From Achatina immaculata (lineage: Eukaryota; Mollusca; Gastropoda; Stylommatophora; Achatinidae): a stretch of DNA of 64,000 nucleotides. Below the pieces are notes generated by a model. It saw only the letters and a list, made by a program, of their open reading frames with translations. It made no database searches and was not told the origin of the DNA. Below, piece after piece: positions 43,209 through 55,394 of this stretch. The translations under genes and the position numbers were made by a program. Each line of letters opens with the position of its first letter. Position 1 is the stretch's first letter. The stretch covers positions 45,443,251 to 45,507,250 of the forward strand of contig CM019693.1 of assembly GCA_009760885.1 (NCBI GenBank), written 5' to 3'.

Positions 43209-46200
43209 TTTCATTTTCTCATTTAAGAATGTGGATGTAAGAAATTGATCAGTTTTATATATAAATATGCAGCATGTTAACATGAATATGTGGTTGTTCT
43301 TTTACAGTGCTAATTTCAAAGAGACTAGATAGTAGGAAGTTCTTGGCGTCTGCCATCTAAACATTTTATTATTCTGTTAGCACCAGTTTGTAAGTTGCTC
43401 AGAGTATATGTATAGTGATGTCCAGTTTTATCTTGCCAGATTACAAAACTAAGTACAAGAAATCACATGTCCACAGTAGAAGATAGATAAAAGACTATGC
43501 ATGTTTAACAGCATGGCGTCATTATCTGTGGTACATTATGATATCAGACAAAGTGGCGTATGTAACTAAATATGGCAAGCTTGCTGACACAGTGTACCGT
43601 CATAGTGAGGTGGCAGCTAGCATCTCTGTTTGTGGACAGCAAGAAATCCTTTCCTAGACTGTTTTTTTTTTTGTTTGTTTCTTTGATCCACCAAGACAAG
43701 ACTTTTGGCAGCGGACATTTCTGTAAAATTAAGCTGTAAATGTTCTGTGACAGAAGATGGTTGCAGTGACTGGAGAATTTGGTGTGCAGAAGCTGGCAGA
43801 GTGAGGGAGTTGCAGGAGAATGTACACTGTGTTTAGCTTCCTGCTGCTGCTGCCATCTTTTATCATGCTGGAAGTCCACACAGATCCAGTTGTGAACTAC
43901 ATCTCAAGGTGTTCTTGAAGTACTTTCTTGTATGTAGTCTGTTATAGTGACTGAAATTAAGAATTGGACATATTTCTAAATTCACTGTATATGTTCAAAA
44001 GATACACTAAGACTCATTGTAAGAGTTAAGGACATGAATCTGGAGTAAGCAGCCTTAGATGGTGGGTTACATTAATGAGAAAATGACAGAAGAACTGCAG
44101 TGTTTGTAAGTCATTTGTCCCATATAAATGTCCATTCAGTTACATTACTTTTGTATTGAACACTTTATTTTGTAGTAGCATACATTAATCATTTTTCTCC
44201 TATTAACAAAGTTAAATGAGTTGATTTTTTTTTTTTTTCTGGGTTTACATGTAAAGATTATGCTCTTGTATATTTTTGTTTGGAGAAAGCAGCATTGATG
44301 AAAGTTTAGCAAGGCTGATACATTTTTATTGGCCGGTTCTTCCATTGAGGCCATGTGTCATCTGGCAAGATTTGAACATGTTTAAGCCATCCTATGTCCT
44401 GAAGGTTTTGGACATTGTATCAAAATAACATTTCTCAAATCTGAGTTATTTAAAACTGAGTAACGCAATAAAGAGGTGATGAAATGAAAACCGAGTGAAG
44501 CAAGTTCATTGTTGCTATGTGCGTCTGTTCAGATTTTTTTTTTTTTTTTTTGGTCTGTTGGTAAACTGATTTAAAGCACACACGACGTACATGCTGAGAA
44601 AACGGCACTTTTATGTTACTGGCCAGGCTGTCTGAAAAATTGCAAACTGAAGGTCACCATTTGTATTTAAATTATCAGCCAGTCACAGTTTATTAACCCC
44701 ACTATCCAAGAAATGTTCTAAATGTTCATTTTTAAATTTTCACAAATTCATGTTCGCTTTGTTACGTTCATGTCGGATTTTATTTTGCCTGTAGGCAGCA
44801 GTTGTGAGTTTGCAGCTTCTGATTGGCTAGTATTTTTTGTATTTTATTCACAAAGCTTATGCTATAAATACTACCCACACAGCTTTCTACCCGAGCTTGT
44901 TTCCTGGTACATTTTTTTTTAAATGTGACCCCATTCCTTTTCTCGTTGAGAAGTCAGGAAACCGGTAAGATTTTGTGCTAAATTTGTAGCCAGTTTTAGT
45001 CAAGTAACTAGGCAACTGAATTTGAAATTTTGAGTAAAACTTTGATATGTAACATTTTAAAGTTTAAATATATTGAAAAATCAAAATTATCCATACTCAC
45101 ATTTGGCATTTAGTAGAAACTTTGATTGCCAAAAAAAAAAAAAAACCCCAGTTTGTATGGATGTAGATTATAGTGATTTTCAAGACTAAAGGAAAGGAAC
45201 TGGGTCTAGATCATCACTTTTCTGGTGGTTGTCTGTTTGTGGCCAGCATGGAGTAGTCTGTCAGTGTTCTAGCAAGTTGAAGACCCCCTTTTGACCAAGC
45301 TGGGAGATTTGCTAGCTGTAGAAGACATTTTCAGTACAGCTACTTGTAGAAGATATTTCACCTACTGTACTAGTGATAAAATATCTTGAGAAGAAACACT
45401 TTTTTACAAAAAAAAAAAAAAAAACTTGCTCAGCACAAGATTATAGAAGCATTAAGCAAACATGGAAATACACATTGGAGAGATGTAGGATGTTTGTTGA
45501 ATGTAAATTTAAATCAAGTTAAGAAAAGAAACAAGTTCAAGAATGTTATAATGATGCAGGTTTTGATGTTAAGTACACAAATGTGATATCATTTTTATAG
45601 TGATGACACAGTCATAATTGATATTATGGTAGGCTCTTCAGTTCACATTTTCTGCTTGGATCTGCAAATATAGAAGACAGTAGTTCCTACAGATAATCTG
45701 CAGTATACTTTCAGAGTTATTTAGTCCAGTCAGTTCTGTCTGTTACAGAGAAATCTTATTTGTCTGCGAGTTAATCACATAGAACTACAGCCACAGTTGT
45801 AGGCCAGTCAGTAAGCAGATCTGCAGACACACTTGTTAGCTAGTGATCTGAAGATGTAGTTTAAAATGAAGCCAGTGGGGGGACTTGCATGTTTCTTGGG
45901 ATGTAGAGACAGACACGATAGGAGAGGCTGAGGGAGTTTGGCGGTTTGTGTGTGGTGCAAGTCGCAGAAAGTTTCAATGTCAGGTTGATAGATGGTTCTG
46001 CCTTGTTTGGTTGTTGGTGTTCATGCTTTGGTCATTCACTTGTAGATGTTAGGCTGAAAACAAAAGTTTTCATGAAAAATTACACTGATAGTATCTCATA
46101 AACATTCACAATAACTGGACTCATTTTTGAAAGAATCATATAAAATTGTACCACAGAACTGATACAACTAACTATACTGGAGTGTGAGAACAAGTGATTA

Positions 46201-46656
46201 TTTCTCATAGATGTTAGCAGTTCCAATTATTTTGTCTCTCCCTTATTTTACAATAAATTGTTCACATTTTCCTTGAGCTAGACCTGAAAACAAGATTACT
46301 ACATACATTTCATATAATAGCACTATCTTTAAATTTCATAATGTCAGAAGCCATAAGATTACCCATTTTTTTTTTAAGATCTGGGGAATGCAGCAAAGGA
46401 GCTATAAATAAGAAATATTAAAAAAAAAAAAAAAGGTCTAAACAGTCACAAATATATCTTCAGTGACATTTTAAAGGATAATACGTCAGGCATTTAAGAG
46501 TTGAATATAAAATTGCTTAAATGATTTTATTCCATTGTGTTTTATGGTGTCATGGTATACCTGAATTCACAATTTCAACTAACCTATTATGTAATAGTAA
46601 ACTCAAGAGATCCAGCAGTTTTACTTTAAAATGTGCCTTTCTCTCTTTCCTTGCAG
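43209..46656. other. No recognised gene
   Basis: AT-rich sequence with several poly-T and poly-A runs. Open frames are short and without known motifs. Confidence 0.45.
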
Positions 46657-46698
46657 GCCATGAAGTTTGGCACAGATTCTAAAGGAGGCAAAAACTAG
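46657..46698 (+). CDS. Possible small terminal exon (AMKFGTDSKGGKN then stop)
   Basis: A strong acceptor (TTTCTCTCTTTCCTTGCAG) precedes 14 codons ending in TAG if read in phase 0. It does not fit the S6K phase: exon M ends with two spare bases, and joining it here gives AGG CCA TGA, an immediate stop. It could be the last exon of another + strand transcript, an alternative S6K 3' exon, or chance. Confidence 0.2.
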   Translation, partial: AMKFGTDSKGGKN

Positions 46699-47029
46699 TC
46701 CAGACTCACAAGGGAGAGCAATGTTTATTTCATTTTTCTTGTAATTTTCCGGTCAGGTTTTGTCAAGATGAAAGATGTCGTGTATTTTTGTGTTTATTAT
46801 CATGTCTGTTCCTATTATCAGGAGTTTCTGGTTTGTTTGTTTTTCTTTTTTGGTTTTAGTTGTTTTTAAAAATGAGAATGTGTTATTTTGATGAATTGAC
46901 TAGTCTACTGGTAGGAGTGTAGGATGACCAGTATTATCTGAAACCAGGTTGTTGAAATGGACGTTGCAACCATTTAGTATTTATAACCAACTTGTTGGAT
47001 GGGAAGTTGCAACTGTTTGAGATCTGCAA

Positions 47030-47690
47030 CTAAAGTGTCAGACAGGAACTTACAGCTATATGGGATCTGTAACTAAAGTGTCAGATAGGAACTTACAGCT
47101 ATATGGGATCTGTAACTGTCAGACAGGAAATTACAACTATATGGGATCTGTAACTGTCAGACAAGAAATTACAATTATATGGGATCTATAACTGTCAGAC
47201 AGGAAATTTTACAACTATATGGGATCTGTAACTAAAGTGTCAGAATATTACAACTATATGGGATCTGTAACTAAAGTGTCAGAATATTACAACTATATGG
47301 GATTTGTAACTAAAGTGTCAGAATATTACAACTATATGGGATCTGTAACTGTCAGACAGGAAATTTTACAACTATATGGGATCTGTAACTAAAGTGTCAG
47401 AATATTACAACTATATGGGATCTGTAACTAAAGTGTCAGAATATTACAACTATATGGGATCTGTAACTAAAGTGTCAGAATATTACAACTATATGGGATC
47501 TGTAACTAAAGTGTCAGACAGGAACTTACAGCTATATGGGATCTGTAACTAAAGTGTCAGAATATTACAACTATATGGGATCTGTAACTGTCAAGCAAGA
47601 AATTACAACTATATGGGATCTGTAACTGTCAGACAAGAAATTACAACTATATGGGATCTGTAACTGTCAGACAGGAAATTACAATGATAT
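47030..47690 (+). repeat. Compound 37-48-bp minisatellite, about 17 units
   Basis: Core ACTATATGGGATCTGTAACT joined by two linker types: AAAGTGTCAGAATATTACA and GTCAGACAGGAAATTACA. The two unit types alternate in blocks. Confidence 0.94.
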
Positions 47691-48300
47691 ACTAAAGCCA
47701 AGTTATCATGTGAAAAATATTGTTTGCTGACTAATTATAAATCAATTGTTTTGGTGTAAAGTTGCAACTATTTTCCATCATTAAGCAAATTGCTAAGTGA
47801 GATGTTACATGTCTCTGGGGTGTATCCAGAATGTGTTGAAGTTTTTTCTTCTTTTTTCCCTACATCTAGGACTATCTGTGTGAGCTTTGTTTAAGTAAGA
47901 TCATGTTACTAGATTCAGAGTGTCAGCCTGTGTGAATAAAAGAAAGGTGAAATAGCCTTTGATGGACAGAATGCTGTAGAGATTTTCTTTCTCCTACTGA
48001 TAGACTCTCCTCACAAGTCCCATCTAGACCTGGACTATAAATAGTCTTTGGATTCTTTAGTAGTTTGTGATTAATTCCTGCAAGTTGTCAGTGGCAAAAC
48101 GTTCTGCCAGCATGGAAACAGTTCAAGAGTTGGTACTCAATAGATAGCTTCTGGTTACCTTTGTGGGGATGTTTTCTTCAATACTAAAGAAGAATTTCTT
48201 TGAAGTCTACTATTAGCAGATAGGATCATAAGAAAGTCAAGAGTTGCAGATTTCTCTCTCTCATCAGGTTATGGCTTGAAGAAATAAAAATCTCATTTAC
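47691..48300. other. No recognised gene
   Basis: AT-rich. A poly(A)-signal-like AATAAA lies near 47935. Confidence 0.4.
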
Positions 48301-48301
48301 T

Positions 48302-48565
48302 ACCTGGATGGTCACTCATAAACAGATCCCACTTACTGTTTGGATGGTCACTCATAAACAGATCCCACTCACTGTTTGGATGGTCAGTCAGAAACAGATC
48401 CCACTTACTGTTTGGATGGTCACTCAGAAACAGATCCCACTTACTGTTTGGATGGTCACTCAGAAACAGATCCCACTCACTGTTTGGATCGTCACTGAGA
48501 TCCAATTTAATGTTTGGATAGACACCAAGAAATAGATCCCACTTACTGTTTGGATAGTCATTCAG
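48302..48565 (+). repeat. 36-bp minisatellite, about 7 units
   Basis: Units contain TGTTTGGATGGTCACTCAGA and AACAGATCCCACTTAC. Thirty-six is a multiple of three, so both strands show open 12-residue repeats; the array ends in decayed units. Confidence 0.94.
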
Positions 48566-49904
48566 AAAACACTTCCTGAAATCTTTTGCATGAAAATTTC
48601 TGCAAGAAAAAAGCTGATATGTTTACCTGCCGCTGCCCGTAGATTCACGAGGACAGAGGAAAGCGTTCCTTTATTAAATAATTCCTGTTGAATGAGTAAA
48701 ATAAAAGTATGGGTTGAATAAAGCCATGATAAGCATTGTTCTACACTGAGTGAAACCATGTACAGTGCTTTGGTTTGAGTTCAGCCATGATGTTCATGAC
48801 TTTATAGAGTAAAACCAGAATTGGGATGGGGGATGGGTTGAAGAATAAAGCCATGAACAGAGAAAAACTGTAAATAAATCTTATATAAAATAGTGACAGC
48901 TTTTGACAGATGTATTTGCTTGAGAGGTGGGTGTCTCTGTAAGTTAAAACTCTGGCAGCTGATATCATGTCATAGAACTCAGCTGTAATAACTAGCTATA
49001 AAGGATACTTATTTTTAATTGTATAAGCTATTCTGAACGGTCAGGGCTTTCTTGTCTTATTCTGTAGCTTATTTAATGTAGAGAATTTAATAAGAAATGT
49101 TTGTATATCTCCCCCGCATTGTCAGAATGTGGAACAGTTTTGTATAATTGAAGTTTATGGTTTGTTTTGCTGTCTTTTCTATTTAAATTCTTCAATTTAT
49201 CATTTGGGGCTGGTTTTATTTTGCTTTTATTATGTGTGAACTCAGCATCACAGCATTAAGAGACATCCATGTTTGCTGCTGTTCTAGCAGTTACTGAAGA
49301 GTGAGTTTACAAACTGCCCTCATGAAAGGTTGAGTATGAGAGAGTATGTTGCATGCTGGGAGTGGACACCCAGTTCCTTCCTCCCCCTTCAGTCTCATCA
49401 CCTTGTTGCAGCATTGTCATCAATACGGCGGTCACCGTGGCATCTTTCTCCGGCATCACTTTTCCTTGTATTTCAATATTCCTGGCTAGACTGTCTGCGG
49501 TCTTCTCCGTCTCTCAGGTGGCCCAGGCAGTACACCCACATAAGGCTGTGGTGTCAAGTCCGTTCTTAATGTGTGTATCTTTCAGAGCATGTCTGGAGTC
49601 TGACTACGTTTGTATAAGAAATGTGATCTGATTATATGTTTGAAATATTTAGTATTTCTCTCATATTTTGACTATATGTTTGTATAAAGAACATCCACTT
49701 TGTCTGTCATGTCCACTGAGTGTTCTTTTCCATGTCATTTTAAATTGTATGATAGGGTACTTCCTTGTTTGTCTCATCAAAGCTGTTCAGCAGAGGATTA
49801 ACATGCTTTGTCCTCAGGAAATGTTCAAGAGAAGGACAAGAACTGTTGAATGTACTTAGTTCCTGTGGCCTTGTTGTACTAACAGTAACAGGTGAAGCTA
49901 GTAG
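48566..49904. other. No recognised gene
   Basis: Single-copy-looking sequence. No exon chain or element that I can support. Confidence 0.45.
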
Positions 49905-51512
49905 CCCAGCCATGCCATTCAGGAGACATAGTGTTAGTGTCTGTACTTTCTTTTATCTGCTCTGTCCCATGCCATTCAGGAGACATAGTGTCTGTATTTT
50001 CTTTTATCTGCTCTGTCCCATGCCATTCAGGAGACATAGTGTCTGTATTTTCTTTTATCTGCTCTGTCCCATGCCATTCAGGAGACATAGTGTCTGTATT
50101 TTCTTTTATCTGCTCTGTCCCATGCCATTCAGGAGACATAGTGTTAGTGTCTGTATTTTCTTTTATATGCTCTGTCCCATGCCATTCAGGAGACATAGTA
50201 TTAGTGTCTGTATTTTCTTTTATCTGCTCTGTCCCATGCCATTCAGGAGACATAGTATTAGTGTCTGTATTTTCTTTTATATGCTCTGTCCCATGCCATT
50301 CAGGAGACATAGTATTAGTGTTTGTATTTTCTTTTATATGCTCTGTCCCATGCCATTCAGGAGACATAGTGTCTGTATTTTCTTTTATATGCTCTGTCCC
50401 ATGCCATTCAGGAGACATAGTGTTTGTATTTTCTTTTATATGCTCTGTCCCATGCCATTCAGGAGACATAGTGTTTGTATTTTCTTTTATATGCTCTGTC
50501 CCATGCCATTCAGGAGACATAGTGTCTGTATTTTTTTATATGCTCTGTCCCATGCCATTCAGGAGACATAGTGTTAGTGTCTGTATTTTCCTTTATCTGC
50601 TCTGTCCCATGCCATTCAGGAGACATAGTATTAGTGTCTGTATTTTCTTTTATATGCTCTGTCCCATGCCATTCAGGAGACATAGTGTCTGTATTTTCTT
50701 TTATATGCTCTGTCCCATGCCATTCAGGAGACATAGTGTTTGTATTTTCTTTTATATGCTCTGTCCCATGCCATTCAGGAGACATAGTGTCTGTATTTTC
50801 TTTTATATGCTCTGTCCCATGCCATTCAGGAGACATAGTGTTTGTATTTTCTTTTATATGCTCTGTCCCATGCCATTCAGGAGACATAGTGTTTGTATTT
50901 TCTTTTATATGCTCTGTCCCATGCCATTCAGGAGACATAGTGTCTGTATTTTCTTTTATATGCTCTGTCCCATGCCATTCAGGAGACATAGTGTTAGTGT
51001 CTGTATTTTCCTTTATCTGCTCTGTCCCATGCCATTCAGGAGACATAGTATTAGTGTCTGTATTTTCTTTTATATGCTCTGTCCCATGCCATTCAGGAGA
51101 CATAGTATTAGTGTCTGTATTTTCTTTTATATGCTCTGTCCCATGCCATTCAGGAGACATAGTGTTAGTGTCTGTATTTTCTTTTATTTGCTCTGTCCCA
51201 TGCCATTCAGGAGACATAGTGTTAGTGTCTGTATTTTCTTTTATATGCTCTGTCCCATGCCATTCAGGAGACATAGTGTTAGTGTCTGTATTTTCCTTTA
51301 TCTGCTCTGTCCCATGCCATTCAGGAGACATAGTGTTAGTGTCTGTATTTTCTTTTATATGCTCTGTCCCATGCCATTCAGGAGACATAGTGTTAGTGTC
51401 TGTATTTTCTTTTATCTGCTCTGTCCCATGCCATTCAGGAGACATAGTATTAGTGTCTGTATTTTCCTTTATATGCTCTGTCCCATGCCATTCAGGAGAC
51501 ATAGTGTTAGTG
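49905..51512 (+). repeat. 51/57-bp minisatellite, about 30 units
   Basis: Units contain CCATGCCATTCAGGAGACAT and TATTTTCTTTTATATGCTCT. Units are 51 bp, or 57 bp when TTAGTG (or TATTAG) is added, so unit lengths are multiples of three. This gives long open frames in two + strand frames (to 541 codons) and on the minus strand (to 343 codons). One unit near 50530 with a small deletion shifts frame. Variants (ATATGC/ATCTGC, GTGTCTG/GTGTTTG, TTTCC) occur in a repeated order about 421 bp apart. Confidence 0.96.
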
Positions 51513-52694
51513 TCTGAATCTGATGTGAGAAATGTGTGCACCAGCCAAACCTGCTGCTCAGGTCATGGATACTGAAATGATTCTGCAGTATTAATGAGCA
51601 ACAGTTTGATACACGTGATGTTCCTGTCTGCAGCACAGATGATACCAATAGCTGATATATCCAGCAAATACTTTCTGTATCTGTGTGGAAAAATTAATTT
51701 TGTTGCATTCGTTTTACTCATTGACCAGAGACTTGGCTGGTTTTTATGTGATGTTCAGCGACATCTGGTGCATCCCATAAACCACGTCGCAGGTTTCTCA
51801 GTGCAGGTGTATAGTGCTTGCACAGAGCCAGCTGGAAGGTGCCAGCAGTTCCCCGTCTCACAACCTCACAAGAGAAGACAGTTCATCATCAACTCTCTTA
51901 CTCCAGCTACTTCTGTACTTCTAAAAATGTAGATATATGTAACAAGCATCTGGGAGGGATACCACTGTAAACTATTATTTATTATCTATATATCCAGAAT
52001 GGTGGCCATAAGTTTATATGTGTGAATCTTTGTAATTAAGTTACATGGCATGAAATTCAGTCTGTGAATAATGTAGTTGTATGTACATTATGTTAACTTC
52101 TTGGAATCTTTAGTTTAAATTGTATGTAACTTGACCATATATTATGGACACAATATATTTCATGTATAACAAAATATTGATATGTTAAGTGCAGTCCCCT
52201 CTGTGGGATATATGAAATATTTCATCAGGTATCCTTCTATTCTGATGTGCACATGACATAGTTTTTTTTTTGTCCCTATTGTGAGCTCGGATTAGCAACA
52301 TACTTAAGACTGATTGTCTGGAACTTTGTACCACTTCAGTTTTTGAAGGCATTCCTCCATTGATTTTTCCTTTCATAATTGTTTTATTTTACTGTCAAGA
52401 ATAATAGCACCACCCCCAGGTTAGAAGTGACTGTCTCTAGTGACAGGCTGTAAGATGATTTTGTTCTTTCTTGTCAACATACAAGTAATAAATATTTGCT
52501 CAGGTTGATAAAGTGCAGGAAGTTTCTGTGGGAGATGAATCCACTTTTTCTTTCTCAATTGTTTCATTGAATCCATGCATTATATCAGGCTTGTACGTTT
52601 GAGCTGATGTAAAAGAATGAAGAATTACAAGTATTGTAAGCAAGGAAATGATTATGTGCATGTGTGTATCATAGTTTATTAGTGGAAAACACTT
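51513..52694. other. No recognised gene
   Basis: AT-rich. AATAAA occurs near 52488. The open frame at 51594-51932 (112 codons) has no recognisable domain. Confidence 0.45.
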
Positions 52695-52815
52695 GTATGT
52701 GAGGTGGTTTGTGTCTGTTAGAATGTATGTGAGGTGGTTTGTGTCTGTTAGAATGTATGTGAGGTGGTTTGTGTCTGTTAGAATGTATGTGAGGTGGTTT
52801 GTGTCTGCTAGAATG
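52695..52815 (+). repeat. 30-bp minisatellite, 4 units
   Basis: GTATGTGAGGTGGTTTGTGT followed by CTGTTAGAAT, nearly perfect. Confidence 0.95.
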
Positions 52816-52894
52816 TATGAACTAGAAATTGTTTAAGAGGTTGTGAATGTGACTGTCAGAATGATAATATACCCACTGTCTGTGAGATTGTGTT

Positions 52895-53950
52895 GATGTG
52901 GAGAAAGTTGTATGTAGTCACAATGTGTGATCATAGGGGGGAAAGTTGTATGTAGTCCAGATATGTGATCATGGGGGGGAAAGTTGTATGTAGTCACAAT
53001 ATGTGATCATATGGGGAAAGTTGTATGTAGTCCAGATATGTGATCATATGGGGAAAGTTGTATGTAGTCACAATATGTGATCATATGGGGAAAGTTGTAT
53101 GTAGTCACAATATGTGATCATATGGGGAAAGTTGTATGTAGTCACAATATGTGATCATATGGGGAAAGTTGTATGTAGTCCAGATATGTGATCATATGGG
53201 GAAAGTTGTATGTAGTCCATATATGTGATCATAGGGGGGAAAGTTGTATGTAGTCCAGATATGTGATCATATGGGGAAAGTTGTATGTAGTCACAATATG
53301 TGATCATGGGGGGAAAGTTGTATGTAGTCCATATATGTGATCATAGGGGGAAAGTTGTATGTAGTCACAATATGTGATCATATGGGGAAAGTTGTATGTA
53401 GTCACAATATGTGATCATATGGGGAAAGTTGTATGTAGTCACAATATGTGATCATATGGGGAAAGTTGTATGTAGTCACAATATGTGATCATATGGGGAA
53501 AGTTGTATGTAGTCACAATATGTGATCATATGGGGAAAGTTGTATGTAGTCACAATATGTGATCATATGGGGAAAGTTGTATGTAGTCACAATATGTGAT
53601 CATATGGGGAAAGTTGTATGTAGTCCAGATATGTGATCATATGGGGAAAGTTGTATGTAGTCCAGATATGTGATCATATGGGGAAAGTTGTATGTAGTCA
53701 CAATATGTGATCATATGGGGAAAGTTGTATGTAGTCCAGATATGTGATCATATGGGGAAAGTTGTATGTAGTCCAGATATGTGATCATATGGGGAAAGTT
53801 GTATGTAGTCACAATATGTGATCATATGGGGAAAGTTGTATGTAGTCACAATATGTGATCATATGGGGAAAGTTGTATGTAGTCCAGATATGTGATCATA
53901 TGGGGAAAGTTGTATGTAGTCCAGATATGTGATCATATGGGGAAAGCTGC
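52895..53950 (+). repeat. 37-bp minisatellite, about 28 units
   Basis: Units contain GATCATATGGGGAAAGTTGT and ATGTAGTC, followed by either ACAATATGT or CAGATATGT. The two endings form an irregular two-letter pattern. The first units carry extra G bases. Confidence 0.96.
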
Positions 53951-54089
53951 ATGCTTGCTGTATGATCATGTGAGATAATGTGAAATATGTGATGTAAGTA
54001 TGCATGCCTAAGCTGGTATTTTTCCTAAGTGAGTTGAAAAATATGTTAGATATTTAGTGAGCATAGTTTACTGGGTCATGTTTCATTAA

Positions 54090-54780
54090 CTCTTCCCGTG
54101 CCCAAGAAAAAAACGTGGACGTTCCCGTCCGTGCCACACATAAAGCGCGGGTCCTGATCTGTATAGTGGGTATAGTTGTAAAATGGAATGAAAACAGTAT
54201 TTACATGTACTTCCATGTATTTATTATGTTTCAAAGTATAACTAAATGTATGAAAATTTCATAAATGCAGAGTTTTTTTAGGAAAAAAGAAGTAATGTGA
54301 TGTGTTTAGACAATGATTGTGCCCAGCTCACCATCGGCTAGGTCTAGATCTACACTACTTACCATCTGAGATGTCTAGGTCTACTTGTCGATCTCGTATT
54401 GTGGTTCTATGTTGCATTCTCGCTAAATTAATGTCTGAAATAACCTACTAACTATTTCTCCAGTCGTCTAATATGTCTAGATCTACTTAGGATACATTCA
54501 AGAGCAGTGGGGTGGTCACAGGCCATGTCCATACCCCTATCTACATCATCAAAAATTGAAATTTCGATGTTTCTCTTCCTTTTTCTCGCTCGGCATCGCT
54601 CGTAACTAAGGACTCTTCCACCATTTTGAAAAGTGTCACCGGAAACGCGAACGAAATATGTATAATCTTAATGTTACATCGGTTGGTTTTATTGAAACAA
54701 ATACACTGTCACTATTATGACTATGGCGCGCAAGTCAGTAATCGGAAATCCTCACTATAGTGACTATGGCACGGGAAGAG
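54090..54780 (+). mobile_element. piggyBac-type MITE with perfect 13-bp terminal repeats
   Basis: TTAA (54086) CTCTTCCCGTGCC ... GGCACGGGAAGAG TTAA (54781): perfect 13-bp inverted repeats and a TTAA target duplication, the signature of piggyBac transposition. 691 bp, no transposase coding sequence. An older copy in reverse orientation lies at about 16830-17318. Confidence 0.93.
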
Positions 54781-54784
54781 TTAA

Positions 54785-55394
54785 TAGATGAGACTAGCGC
54801 TGCTTGAGAGAGATGGTCTTGATGATTGTATGTATGGTGGGAATCCTACTGTCTAACAATTTCACTGACATAACATTTGAAAATTTAAAATTTAAAAGAT
54901 GCACTTAATGGTCACAAACACTAACTAAAATATAATGGCAAGCAATATTTTCTCTGGGGCATATACAAAACACAAATGCACATGAAAGAGTGAGTTAGTC
55001 AAGAGCATGCTCTTCAGCACCCTTGCATACGAAGATGAGGGCTCCTGCTCAGAATCAGTTCTGACTGGGTCTAACATGTAAGACTACGTGTTATCAGCTG
55101 AAGTAGCAGCATGCATCTGGACAACAATAAAACAAGAGAAATTATGCCCATGTCTGACTGTTCCATACATTTTAGAATGCATATAAGCACAACTGATACA
55201 GACAGATATGAAAGAATGAAAAAAAAAACGCACACCCAGAGGAAAGATTGAAGGGCCCCATTAAAAGCAGTAAATAAGGACAGTACTAGACTCTGATCAG
55301 CGGAGATACACATCTCTGAGACAAGAGGATTGAATGTGGAGGCAGCAGTGGTTACATTCTCTGATTCTGTAGATTTTTTAATGTCTGAGCTCAT
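54785..55394. other. No recognised gene
   Basis: Spacer between the MITE and the nested LINE cluster. A minus-strand open frame (55071-55412) with a hydrophobic stretch shows no known domain. Confidence 0.4.

Noticed and set aside
46657..46698. Last exon of S6K
   Set aside because: The phase does not fit exon M, and exon N already encodes the conserved S6K C-terminus.
49765..51575. Very long open frames (541, 343, 334 and 268 codons) on both strands
   Set aside because: They are products of a minisatellite with units divisible by three. Three frames on two strands are open at once, with no splice or domain evidence.
51594..51932. 112-codon frame as a gene
   Set aside because: No domain, no splice signals and no homologue that I recognise; length is compatible with chance.
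52895..53950. CRISPR-like array
   Set aside because: Units are contiguous, with no unique spacers, in a eukaryotic intron-bearing locus.
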